A stretch of DNA of 64,000 nt from DATGMP01 sp035293565 (GTDB lineage: Bacteria; Pseudomonadota; Alphaproteobacteria; BOG-932; Roseiterribacteraceae): positions 1 through 64,000 of the forward strand of contig DATGMP010000134.1 in NCBI GenBank assembly GCA_035293565.1, read 5' to 3'. The notes below the pieces were generated by a model that worked only from the letters and a program-made list of their open reading frames with translations, did not search any database and was not told the DNA's origin. The position numbers and the translations under genes are program-made. Shown here in pieces: positions 54,732-63,684 of this stretch (position 1 is its first letter; every line of letters begins with the position of its first letter).

Positions 54732-56156
54732 GTGCCGGATCGATGGGCGGTCGTCCTTGACGTCGGAAAGACGTTGGCGAAACTGACCCTTTGGGATCAG
54801 GCGGGGGCTCTGGTTGAGCGCAGGACCCGGCCCAACGAGTCGGCGCGCGCGGCCGACTACATCGCCCTGGATACGGACGGGATCGAGGCTTGGCTCGCCC
54901 AGACCCTGTCCGATTTCGCGCGTATGGGACCGGTAGGCGCCATCGTTCCGGTGGGCCATGGGGCTGCGGCCGCCATTATTCGTGACGGCAAGCTCGTTTG
55001 TCCGCCCGTGGACTACGAGTCTTCCTTGGGAGATCGCGCTGTCTACGAGCGCGGGCGGGATCCGTTCGCGGCCACCGGTTCGCCGTCCCTTCCAAATGGG
55101 CTCAACCTCGGCGCTCAACTAGACTGGCTCGAATCCCGCGATCCGATGTTGCTCAGCGATGGCGCGACTATCTTGCCATGGCCTCAGTATTGGGCTTGGC
55201 GGCTGTCAGGAGTCCCTGCGGCGGAAGTTAGTAGTCTTGGATGCCATACGGATCTGTGGCTTCCCGGCAAGGCGCAGCCCTCTGCGTTAGCGTATGCGCG
55301 CGGATGGGCGGATCGCTTGGCGCCGTTGCGCCGCGCCGGCGAAGTCCTAGGTCCGATAACTTCGGGGTGGGTACGTCGCACCGGTCTGGGCGCCGATGTC
55401 CAAATCTATTGCGGTCTTCATGATTCGAATGCGGCGCTGTTGGCTGCGCGTGGCTTTCCCGAGATCGCGAATCGCGAGGCGACGATCCTGTCAACAGGCA
55501 CATGGTTCGTCGCCATGCGATCGCCCGACGGCATGGCGGCCCTCGACTTCGCGGCGTTGCCCGAAGACCGGGATTGCTTGGTGAATGTCGATGTGGAGGG
55601 ACGCCCGATTCCCTCCGCGCGATTTATGGGTGGGCGCGAGATCGAGATCCTCGCCCGCACGGAGTTGGGGCGGTCTGAAGGCGGTCTGAGCAGTGGCCCG
55701 TATCGCGAGGCTAAGGTGGCGATCGAACAAGGCGCCATGGTGCTTCCGACGTTGGCGTACGGAGTCGGGCCGTTTCCCCGATCGCGCGGAAAATACGAGG
55801 GCCCTGACGGCAAGGGGATCATCGATGCCGCGGCCAGCCTCTATCTGGCGCTGGTCGCGGATGTTTCGCTCGAATTGATTGGAACCCGCGAGCGCATCCT
55901 GGTCGAAGGGCGGTTCGCGAGCGACGCGATCTTCACGGGCGCTCTCGCCAGGATGAGGCGGAACGAAGCCATTTATGTCAGCCACGCACATAACGCGCTG
56001 CCTTATGGAGCGCTGCGGTTGATCGATTCGAGCTTGCCGCAGACCGCGAAGCTTTCGACAGTCGCGCCCTTGCCGTGGGATTTGGATGAGTACAAAGGGC
56101 GTTGGCGCGCCGCCAGCCAGAAAGGTTCGAGCCGTGCTGCCCGCGTCCGTCTCTGA
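54732..56156 (+). CDS. FGGY family carbohydrate kinase, probable L-rhamnulokinase
   Basis: This 474-residue protein is an FGGY kinase of the RhaK-like subgroup: LDVGKTLAKLTLWD replaces the usual DxGTxS loop, followed by HGAAAA, CGLHDSNAA, LSTGTWFV and the FMGGRE segment. It phosphorylates L-rhamnulose at O1 with ATP. GTG 54732 has GGAGGGAG five bases upstream. It is the first gene of the rightward operon with lldD and rhaT; its last 23 bases overlap lldD. Confidence 0.9.
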   Translation: MPDRWAVVLDVGKTLAKLTLWDQAGALVERRTRPNESARAADYIALDTDGIEAWLAQTLSDFARMGPVGAIVPVGHGAAAAIIRDGKLVCPPVDYESSLGDRAVYERGRDPFAATGSPSLPNGLNLGAQLDWLESRDPMLLSDGATILPWPQYWAWRLSGVPAAEVSSLGCHTDLWLPGKAQPSALAYARGWADRLAPLRRAGEVLGPITSGWVRRTGLGADVQIYCGLHDSNAALLAARGFPEIANREATILSTGTWFVAMRSPDGMAALDFAALPEDRDCLVNVDVEGRPIPSARFMGGREIEILARTELGRSEGGLSSGPYREAKVAIEQGAMVLPTLAYGVGPFPRSRGKYEGPDGKGIIDAAASLYLALVADVSLELIGTRERILVEGRFASDAIFTGALARMRRNEAIYVSHAHNALPYGALRLIDSSLPQTAKLSTVAPLPWDLDEYKGRWRAASQKGSSRAARVRL

Positions 56157-57312
56157 CTATCGCGGTTACGCGCGCCGGCGGCTCCCGGCGTTCCTATTCG
56201 AATATATCGATGGCGGTTCGTACGCCGAGACGACGCTGCGCCGAAACCTCGAAGACCTTGCCGAAATTACGCTTCGCCAGCGTGTGTTGCACGATGTGTC
56301 CCACATCGACCTATCGGTCGAACTATTCGGCTTCAAATGGCGGATGCCTGTTGCGCTCGGTCCCATCGGACTTGCCGGCATGAATGCGCGGCGGGGGGAG
56401 GTCCAAGCCGTTCGCGCCGCGGAGCAGGCCGGCGTGCCGTTTTGCCTTTCGACGGTGTCGGCCTGTTCGTTGGAAGAAGTGGCGGCGGCAGCGTCGGCGC
56501 CTTTTTGGTTCCAGCTCTACACGATCCGCGACTGTGGATTCATGCGCGATCTCCTGGATAGAGCGGCTAGCCTCGGTTCTTCCGCGCTGGTTTTCACGGT
56601 GGATATGCCTTTGCCTGGATCCCGCTACCGCGATGTCAGAAGCGGACTCGCTGGGGCGCCGGGGTTGGCGGGCGCCGCGCGGCGATTCTGCCAGGCCGTC
56701 ACCCGCCCCGGATGGGCGATCGATGTGGGAATCCGAGGGCGTCCGCATTCACTGGGGAACGTGGCGTCGGTTCTCGCGGGGAGGTCCGGTCTTGAGGATT
56801 TCTTCGCCTGGATGCGCTCGAACTTCGATCCCTCGGTGACGTGGAAGGACCTCGACTGGGTCCGCGAACGCTGGCGCGGTCCGCTCATCGTCAAGGGAAT
56901 TCTCGATCCCGAAGATGCGCGCGCTGCGGCCGAGCTCGGCGCTGACGGGATCGTCGTATCGAATCACGGTGGCCGTCAGCTCGACGGAGTTCCTTCGACG
57001 GCGCGCGCGCTTCCGCCGATCGTCGACGCGGTCGGTTCGCGGTTGACGGTGATGGCCGACGGAGGCGTGAGATCCGGGCTCGACGTCGTCCGCATGCTGG
57101 CTCTCGGCGCCCGCGGCGTCCTCATCGGTCGGGCCTGGGCGTACGCTCTCGGCGCCTGCGGCGGCGCTGGCGTCTCGCATGTGCTTCAGCTCATCGCCGC
57201 CGAGATGCGTGTCGCGATGGCGCTCACGGGCGTTCGGTCGATCGGCGGGATCGACCGAACCGTGTTGACGGATTACGAGCGGCGCGCATCATGCGCATCA
57301 CAAGAAAGATGA
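56134..57312 (+). CDS. lldD: FMN-dependent L-lactate dehydrogenase
   Basis: This 392-residue alpha-hydroxy-acid oxidising TIM barrel has DYRGYARRRLPAFLFEYIDGG, FQLYTI, VDMPLPGSRYRD, LIVKGIL, VSNHGGRQLDG and the DGGVRSGLDVVR FMN site. It oxidises L-lactate to pyruvate and passes electrons to quinone. GTG 56134 with AAAGG upstream gives the normal family length; an ATG at 56086 is deeper inside the kinase gene. Its place in the rhamnose operon fits removal of lactate made from lactaldehyde. Confidence 0.9.
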   Translation: MLPASVSDYRGYARRRLPAFLFEYIDGGSYAETTLRRNLEDLAEITLRQRVLHDVSHIDLSVELFGFKWRMPVALGPIGLAGMNARRGEVQAVRAAEQAGVPFCLSTVSACSLEEVAAAASAPFWFQLYTIRDCGFMRDLLDRAASLGSSALVFTVDMPLPGSRYRDVRSGLAGAPGLAGAARRFCQAVTRPGWAIDVGIRGRPHSLGNVASVLAGRSGLEDFFAWMRSNFDPSVTWKDLDWVRERWRGPLIVKGILDPEDARAAAELGADGIVVSNHGGRQLDGVPSTARALPPIVDAVGSRLTVMADGGVRSGLDVVRMLALGARGVLIGRAWAYALGACGGAGVSHVLQLIAAEMRVAMALTGVRSIGGIDRTVLTDYERRASCASQER

Positions 57313-57319
57313 GGGACCG

Positions 57320-58393
57320 ATGATCGCCAATCCGCTTCTTGGAGTCTTTTTTCATTGGCTCGGCGGGTTGGCCTCCGCCAGCTTCTACGTTCCGTATCGT
57401 CGCGTCGGACGCTGGTCGTGGGAGATTTTCTGGCTCGTGGGCGGCCTTTTCAGCTGGATCTTCGCGCCTTGGATATTCGCGTCTCTCCGCACCGATCATT
57501 TGCTTAATGTCCTCGCCTCGACAACCCGCGGGACTCTTTTTTGGTGCTGGTTTTGGGGGGCGCTTTGGGGCTTCGGCGGTCTCACTTTCGGACTCACCAT
57601 GCGCTACCTCGGCATGTCCCTTGGCATGGCGACGGCGCTCGGTCTTACGACGATCATCGGCACGATGGGGCCCCCGGTTTTTCGTGGCACGCTTGGGAGC
57701 CTTGCGGCACATGCGAGCGGGCAGGCGATTCTGGCGGGCGTGCTCGTGACGATGATCGGCATCTGGGTCGTCGCGCGCGCCGGACGCGCGAAAGAACGCG
57801 AGATGGAAGCCGGATACGGTAAAGGAAGCGTCGTCGAGTTCGACTTCCGAAAAGGGCTGCTGGTCGCTGTGTTCTCCGGGGTCATGAGCAGCTGTTTCGC
57901 GTTTGGCCTCGATGCGGGACAGCCGATTCGAGACCTGACGCTTGCTGCCGGCACGGATCCTCTGGCTCAAGGGCTGCCGGTGCTGTGTGTCGTGCTTCTC
58001 GGTGGCGCCACGACCAACGTCGTGTGGTGCCTTTGGCTCATCGCGAAGAACGGAACCGCCGCCGAGCTCATCGGCCGATCAGGTCCGGCGGCGGACGCCG
58101 ACGGCGGCCGTCCGCCGCTCGGCCGGAACTACATGCTTTCAGCCCTCGGCGGGACGATTTGGTACTTCCAATTCTTCTTCTACACGATGGGCGAAAGCCA
58201 GATGGGAGCGTTCGGCTTTTCGAGCTGGACGTTGCACATGGCCAGCATCATCATTTTCTCCACCCTATGGGGTTTCGCGCTCAAGGAATGGGCCGGATCG
58301 AGCGGGCGGACACGTGGTCTCGTCTGGGGCGGCATCGCTACGCTCGTGTTTGCGACGATCGTAATCGGGCTCGGCAATTATCTCGCCGCCTGA
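57320..58393 (+). CDS. rhaT: L-rhamnose/proton symporter RhaT
   Basis: This 357-residue membrane protein has ten hydrophobic helices and the RhaT signature opening (GVFFHWLGGLASASFYVPYRRV in parts), YLGMSLGMATALGL, SGVMSSCFAFGLDAG and TTNVVWCLWL. It imports L-rhamnose with a proton across the inner membrane. It begins 7 bases after lldD and completes the rhamnose operon; an esterase gene follows 17 bases downstream. Confidence 0.93.
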   Translation: MIANPLLGVFFHWLGGLASASFYVPYRRVGRWSWEIFWLVGGLFSWIFAPWIFASLRTDHLLNVLASTTRGTLFWCWFWGALWGFGGLTFGLTMRYLGMSLGMATALGLTTIIGTMGPPVFRGTLGSLAAHASGQAILAGVLVTMIGIWVVARAGRAKEREMEAGYGKGSVVEFDFRKGLLVAVFSGVMSSCFAFGLDAGQPIRDLTLAAGTDPLAQGLPVLCVVLLGGATTNVVWCLWLIAKNGTAAELIGRSGPAADADGGRPPLGRNYMLSALGGTIWYFQFFFYTMGESQMGAFGFSSWTLHMASIIIFSTLWGFALKEWAGSSGRTRGLVWGGIATLVFATIVIGLGNYLAA

Positions 58394-58410
58394 AGGAAAG
58401 GGCGCTGAAA

Positions 58411-59325
58411 ATGAGACGGAAGATGGGCCTCGTGGCGGTCGTTGCAGCGCTCCTCGCAATATCGGCGCCGTACAGCTTCGCAAGGACGCCAGGTAAGGAG
58501 GCCCCACTCTATGCGGGTGTGGCGCCGGGCTCGGAAGGCGACACGCAAGTCGAGGCGCGCCAAAGGATATTCGATCAAACGGTGATCGTGAACGTCACCA
58601 GGCCGACGATCACGCCCGTTCTTCCGGACAAGGCGAAGGCCACCGGCGCCGCGATTGTCATTGCGCCGGGCGGCGGCTTCAAATTCCTGTCGATCGACAG
58701 CGAGGGCTTCATGGTCGCGCGCTGGCTCGCCGACCGTGGCATCGCCGCCTTCGTGCTGAAATATCGGCTCGATGCGACGCCTTCCGAACCCGACGCTTTC
58801 AAGAAGAACGTGATGGCGTTATTCGCCGCAGCCGGCGCCTCCGGCCCCTTGCCCGATCACGCGCAGGCGGTTGCCGATACCCAGACGGCGGTAAAGGTCG
58901 TTCGTCAGCATGCCGCCGAATGGGGACTCGATCCGCACAGGGTTGGACTCATCGGATTCTCGGCGGGCGCTGATGCGGCGCTGAAGGCGATCCTAGCCGA
59001 CGAGCCGGCAAGCCTACCGGATTTCGCGGGTCTGATTTACGGTCCGATGGGCGGCGTCGCGGTTCCAAAGGACGCGCCGCCGGTCTTCGTCGCCTTCGCG
59101 GCCAACGATCCGATTTTCGGCGGCAAGGGGTACGGCCTGATCGACTCCTGGATGACCGCCAAACGCCCGGTCGAGCTGCATGTTTATGAGAAAGGCGGCC
59201 ACGGATTCGGCATGCGTCCACAAGGTGCGAGCAGCGATCATTGGATCGAGGAGTTCTATTGGTGGCTCGACGCGAGAGGGCTCTTGAATGCGGGCCATCG
59301 GCTGAATGCGATGAAGGCGAACTGA
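58411..59325 (+). CDS. Exported alpha/beta hydrolase (xylan esterase/BD-FAE-like)
   Basis: This 304-residue protein has a signal peptide (VAVVAALLAISAPYSFA), an oxyanion-side PGGGF, the nucleophile elbow GFSAGAD, an acidic residue in FAANDPIF and the catalytic His in EKGGHGFGM. This is the pattern of bifunctional acetylxylan/feruloyl-esterase-like and dienelactone-type hydrolases. It probably deacylates sugars in the periplasm. It follows rhaT by 17 bases and converges with 6 bases on the frameshifted esterase gene. Confidence 0.88.
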   Translation: MRRKMGLVAVVAALLAISAPYSFARTPGKEAPLYAGVAPGSEGDTQVEARQRIFDQTVIVNVTRPTITPVLPDKAKATGAAIVIAPGGGFKFLSIDSEGFMVARWLADRGIAAFVLKYRLDATPSEPDAFKKNVMALFAAAGASGPLPDHAQAVADTQTAVKVVRQHAAEWGLDPHRVGLIGFSAGADAALKAILADEPASLPDFAGLIYGPMGGVAVPKDAPPVFVAFAANDPIFGGKGYGLIDSWMTAKRPVELHVYEKGGHGFGMRPQGASSDHWIEEFYWWLDARGLLNAGHRLNAMKAN

Positions 59326-59331
59326 GGACGC

Positions 59332-60779
59332 TTAAGGGCGCTGTTTCAGGCGGGCAAGCTCAGCGTCGATGGCGGCGAGATCTTTGTTCGTAATACTGGG
59401 CAGATAAGGTTGCAGTTGGCGCAGCGACATCTGCGTCGCCATCCCGATCATTGGAGAGTTCGCAAGCTGCGGCAAGCGCCGTTCGACGATCGCGCGCGCT
59501 TTCGGATTTCGCAGCAAGTCGGCAAGCAAGGAGGAGGCGCTGAGCCGCGCAGTCGGAGCGGCGGTCGAACTCGCTTTCGTGAGGTCGGGCAGCGGCGGTA
59601 AAGACCCCACGCGCGCGAGGCGAACTTCGACCTGGACAGCTTCGGGGTCCGTTCTGACGAGGAGCGTCGACGCGTTGGGCTGAGACGTGATGGCGCCATT
59701 CACGACCGTTGTCGCATAGCCCTTCGGATAGTTGGAGGGCGGGATTCGAATTTCCGTCAGGGCGCCAGGCGCGGCGCGGCCTTCGGGAGAGTCGGGGGCC
59801 ATTGGCTGGAACACATGAACCATGCCTTCATAGAGATCGAGGGTAGCCGACATGCCTGCCTCGCTGATCGCCTGATATTCCCGCACGCAACTGGAGAGAA
59901 ACATGTCGCGAGTCCCGCATTGAATCAGCGTAGGGGGAAACCCTTTTGAATAGTCGCCGTACACGGGCGAGACGTACGGGTTCTTTTGATCGACCGGATC
60001 GGCATAGGCGTTGGCGGAAGCCTTGAGTCGGTCGATGGCTAGCAGCGGATCGGCCGCCGCGAGTGTCGTGTAGGTATCGCCTGCCATGCTCACGTCCGAC
60101 CAAGGCGCCCAGAGGACGATGGCCGCAGGCATCGGAACGCCCTCGTCGCGCAGCTTGAGCGCGGCGCCGGCGACGATTGAGCCGCCGGCTGAGTCGCCCC
60201 AGATGCCGATCTGGTTGGCATCACCTGTCGCCGCTAGAACGGCGCGGTAAACCGCGACCACCTGATCCATAATTTCCCGCCAGCGCGCTGTCGGCGCGGG
60301 CGTGTAGTCCACCGACACGACCTTGATCCCGCTGCGGTTAGCCATCAGCGCGGATTCGAAGATCGTTGACCGAGCCGACAACGAGGTGAAGCCCCGCCAT
60401 GGACGTAGATCAGCACACGGCCGTCGTTGGTCCAGCTTTTGGGCGTTATTGAGAGAACGGAAATCCCATTGAGCGTGCCCGGTTCGATCCCCACGCCATA
60501 AGCGAGCGGCACGCCGGATTCGGCGGCCTCCAGAGCCTCTTCCGTCGTAGCGTAGGCCCGCGCCCACGCCGATTGATCGCCAGGGCCTGGCAGTTTTCCA
60601 TGATCGAGGGCGGCTCGCGCGACTACTGACGGCCAGAGCTTCTTCCATTCCTGTGAGATGGTGCCGGGCGGCTCGCTTCGAGGGCTCGGAATTTCCGTTC
60701 CGCAGGCGATTGCCGAGCCGCAGAGCACCGCGACAGCCATAGTGGCGATTCTGGTTCGCCCGCGTAACGCGCCTCGCAT
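59332..60779 (-). pseudogene. HSL-type esterase with C-terminal LL-P-IDA-L module, frameshifted
   Basis: The gene begins at ATG 60779 (GAGGGAG upstream) with a signal peptide or lipobox (CGSAIAC) and runs in one frame to LIYVHGG. It then must shift by one base at the C-run 60392-60395 to continue as FTSLSARSTIFESAL. A single missing G in the HGGGF codons restores the frame. The rest has the elbow GDSAGG, the acidic residue in GTRDMF and the His in MVHVF, so it is otherwise intact. The last 65 residues (59332-59529) are the recurring module. A real frameshift and a homopolymer sequencing error look alike here; if an error, this is a full 480-residue secreted esterase. Confidence 0.8.
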
Positions 60780-61152
60780 CAATTTCTCCCTCGCTAAGTG
60801 CAACGGTCCGGGGGATGACGGAACTTAGCAGATTATGAGTGATACTGCTTGATACTAGAAGGAACTTGAGACAATCTGATCTGGCGTGATCGCATAGCGA
60901 AAGTCTGACAATGGGAAGAATGCTGATGCAGCGATGCAGGGGCCGCTCACAAATCCTGTCGGTGGTTCGCGGTGATCCGAGCTCAAAGGCCAGTAATTGA
61001 TACGGCGAGTATCTAGCCGCGCCACTTGAGGCCGACGCGCTAGACGCGGCGGCCGTGTTCCAGGATCAGTGGCGCCCCGCAGCAAAAGCGGCGCAGCTCC
61101 CGCTGCCGAGAGCGGGAAACAGTGAAGACAGTTCGGAAGGGGAGGGATCAGA
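60780..61152. other. Intergenic control region between esterase and TonB receptor genes
   Basis: About 370 bases without a gene. It holds a GTCTGACAAT stretch near 60903 that partly resembles the TGTCTGAGTA element but does not match it, and a strong GGGAGGGAT site before the receptor ATG. No other feature was seen. Confidence 0.5.
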
Positions 61153-63576
61153 ATGTCATTACAGAATCGACTTGCCGCCGTTGGATTGAGCGGCGCTTCA
61201 CTCATGGCCATGCTTGCCGCTCAGCCGGCCTTCGGCCAGGCCGCGGCTCCGCCGGCCAACGATCAAGGTGCCGCCACTCAAGGGCTCGAAGAAATTGTCG
61301 TCACGGCGACCAGGCGGACGGAGCTGCTCAAGAACGTCCCGATGGCGGTCGACGCTATCTCGTCCAATGATCTGCAAAAGAAGCAGATCTTCGACATCAA
61401 GGATATTTCGCAGCTTGCGCCCGGGCTTGAGCTTAGTAACAACGACGGCCGTTCCAATATTGCAACGTTGCGCGGCATCGCCTTCAACCCCGACGAGGGA
61501 ACGCTCCCAACCGTCGACATTTACTTCAACGAGATTCAGGCCGACGCGCAGACGGTGTTCACCGCGATCTACGACCTGGATCAGGTCGAAGTGTTGCGCG
61601 GTCCTCAGGGTCTCTTGCGCGGCAGCACGTCTCCGGCGGGCTCCATTATCATCAAGACCAAGCAACCGAGCCTGACAACCTTCGAGGGGTATGTTCAGGC
61701 GACCGGATCGGATCAGGGCGCCTACAATTTCCAGGGCGCCGTCTCGGTTCCGGTCATCCCCGATGTGCTGGGCGTTCGCGTCGCCGGCTTGGGCGATCAA
61801 AACGACATCAATGACGTTCACAACGTCACGCGCGGAGATGATTCAGTCGGACATACGGTGAGCGGCCGCCTTTCGGTGAATTTCGCGCCGACCGACGATT
61901 TCAGATCCGTGTTCACTTACCAGTACCTCCGTGCCGACAACGTGCAGTATCAGCAGGTGGTCGGCACTGGGGCGATCTTTCCGACAGTTGCGGGCTTCCC
62001 CGGCACGGCTTCGCTGGCCCCGAACGGTCCGGTGGCCGGCGTGTCCGATCGGATCGGCGTGACACAGGGCGTCGATGAATTCCGAAATCAGACACATTTC
62101 CTGACGCTCGATGCCTTCTTGGACATCGGCGATGACACACTGGAGCTGAATGCCGGCTATCAGGACACGATCCTAAGACAGCTGCACGCCCTCAATCTGG
62201 GCAACGCTCCGCTGACCTATGTGGACCAGCAGTTCGTCCACACGCCCTACGACGTCACCTCCGTCGAGCTGCGCTACTATTCCAATGGCAGGTCTTTCTG
62301 GAACTACATGATCGGCGCCGATCTGATTCGGCAGCTCAACCCAGTCTTCGTCACGCAGCCCAGCGACTCGTTTATTTCCGGCGCCGCTCTGTCGCCGACG
62401 TTTACATTCCCCTTCGGGGGGCACTATATCCAAACGCCGGTCGACGTTTCGATTTTCATCCCCGACCAGGCGACGCACTATTCCTTCTTCGGAAGCTCGT
62501 CTTTCCAGCTCCTGGACGACCTGAAGCTCGAGATGGGCGCCCGCTATCAGATCTATCGCGTCCATCAGCAGAGCGACCTGACGGTGGTCGCCGCAGGCGC
62601 CACGGTGCTGAACGACTTTCCGACCGTCCTGCCGGAGAACGCCACCAGGACTTATCACGCCTTCACCGGGGGGGTGAACCTGGTTTACACCATCACGCCG
62701 GATAATGTCGGTTATATATCCTACAACCACTCCTTCCGACCTGGCTCTTCTGCCGTCGGTGTGACGGCGCCGCTCAGCAACAACCTGCTGCTGAGCGACG
62801 GTGAAACGTCCGACGCCGTTGAAGTCGGACTGAAGAGCAGTTGGTTCAATCATCGGCTCAATTTGAACACCGATGTGTTTTACCAGCACTTCAACGGATA
62901 CATTAACCTGTTGGTGGTCAACGCTTCCAGCGCCGCCAATGGTGTCATCGATGCGAGTCCCACGCTCACGTTCAACGGTGATGCGGAAAGCGAGGGCATC
63001 GAAACGCAGTTGGACGCAGTCATTACCGACGGGTGGGACATCGGTATCAAGGCAAGCTGGGCCAACGCCCAGTACACCGATGCGCTCATTCCGTGCAACA
63101 CGTTCACTGCGAGCGGTGCCGCATTCGTTCCGGTCGGCCAGCAAGTGTCCTTTTGTCCGAGCAACGGCAGGATCGGCGAGACGCCGAAGTTCCACCTGAC
63201 CGTGCAATCTGAATATGACTACGATACCGGTACGCAGTATCAGCCGTTCATCAGCGGCCTATTCACCTATCAGCCGGGCTGGCATTCGAGCATCGTCAAT
63301 TACGATTACCCGGATCTGCCTATCCTCAACATCTATGCGGGCGTGCGCGACAACGACGCTGGGTGGGACTTTACGCTGTTCGTCAAGAATCTGTTCGACA
63401 CCCAGGACATCCGGACGATTGCGCCATCGAACTATCAGCAAGCGACCAGTGTCGTTCAGACCTACAACGGCAATGCGCTGGCGGCTGGAGCGCCGTTCGA
63501 CTCCGGGTATCGCGCGGTGATCACCACGCTGCCGCGCGAGTTCGGCGTCACGCTTCGATATCGGTTTGGAGGATAG
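61153..63576 (+). CDS. TonB-dependent receptor of the rhamnoside locus
   Basis: This 807-residue receptor has a signal peptide ending AFGQ, a GLEEIVVTATRRTE box, a plug (LAPGLELSNNDGRSNIATLRGI in two parts; VEVLRGPQGLLRGS) and a barrel ending VTLRYRFGG. It is a paralogue of the receptor at 45469. GGGAGGGAT precedes the ATG, and a terminator hairpin begins nine bases after the stop. It sits between an esterase and the GH106 gene, so a rhamnose-bearing glycoside is a likely ligand. Confidence 0.92.
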   Translation: MSLQNRLAAVGLSGASLMAMLAAQPAFGQAAAPPANDQGAATQGLEEIVVTATRRTELLKNVPMAVDAISSNDLQKKQIFDIKDISQLAPGLELSNNDGRSNIATLRGIAFNPDEGTLPTVDIYFNEIQADAQTVFTAIYDLDQVEVLRGPQGLLRGSTSPAGSIIIKTKQPSLTTFEGYVQATGSDQGAYNFQGAVSVPVIPDVLGVRVAGLGDQNDINDVHNVTRGDDSVGHTVSGRLSVNFAPTDDFRSVFTYQYLRADNVQYQQVVGTGAIFPTVAGFPGTASLAPNGPVAGVSDRIGVTQGVDEFRNQTHFLTLDAFLDIGDDTLELNAGYQDTILRQLHALNLGNAPLTYVDQQFVHTPYDVTSVELRYYSNGRSFWNYMIGADLIRQLNPVFVTQPSDSFISGAALSPTFTFPFGGHYIQTPVDVSIFIPDQATHYSFFGSSSFQLLDDLKLEMGARYQIYRVHQQSDLTVVAAGATVLNDFPTVLPENATRTYHAFTGGVNLVYTITPDNVGYISYNHSFRPGSSAVGVTAPLSNNLLLSDGETSDAVEVGLKSSWFNHRLNLNTDVFYQHFNGYINLLVVNASSAANGVIDASPTLTFNGDAESEGIETQLDAVITDGWDIGIKASWANAQYTDALIPCNTFTASGAAFVPVGQQVSFCPSNGRIGETPKFHLTVQSEYDYDTGTQYQPFISGLFTYQPGWHSSIVNYDYPDLPILNIYAGVRDNDAGWDFTLFVKNLFDTQDIRTIAPSNYQQATSVVQTYNGNALAAGAPFDSGYRAVITTLPREFGVTLRYRFGG

Positions 63577-63584
63577 ATCCTTCC

Positions 63585-63618
63585 GGCCCGGCGGTCTTTC
63601 CTCCCGTGCTGCCGGGCC
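63585..63618 (+). terminator. Rho-independent-like terminator after TonB receptor gene
   Basis: GGCCCGGC (63585-63592) and GCCGGGCC (63611-63618) form a perfect eight-pair stem followed by ATCTTT. The loop resembles that of the terminator at 47916. Confidence 0.65.
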
Positions 63619-63684
63619 ATCTTTCGATTGCATCGAGGTCCGCTCGCAGATCGCTGATCCCCTGAGGCAATCAGAGAGGCTCGG

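Noticed and set aside
60895..60915. GTCTGACAAT before the second TonB receptor as an operator copy
   Set aside because: It matches the TGTCTGAGTA core poorly on either strand; chance is likely.
62173..63207. Long minus-strand frame inside the TonB receptor gene
   Set aside because: The receptor barrel is intact on the plus strand; this is its shadow.
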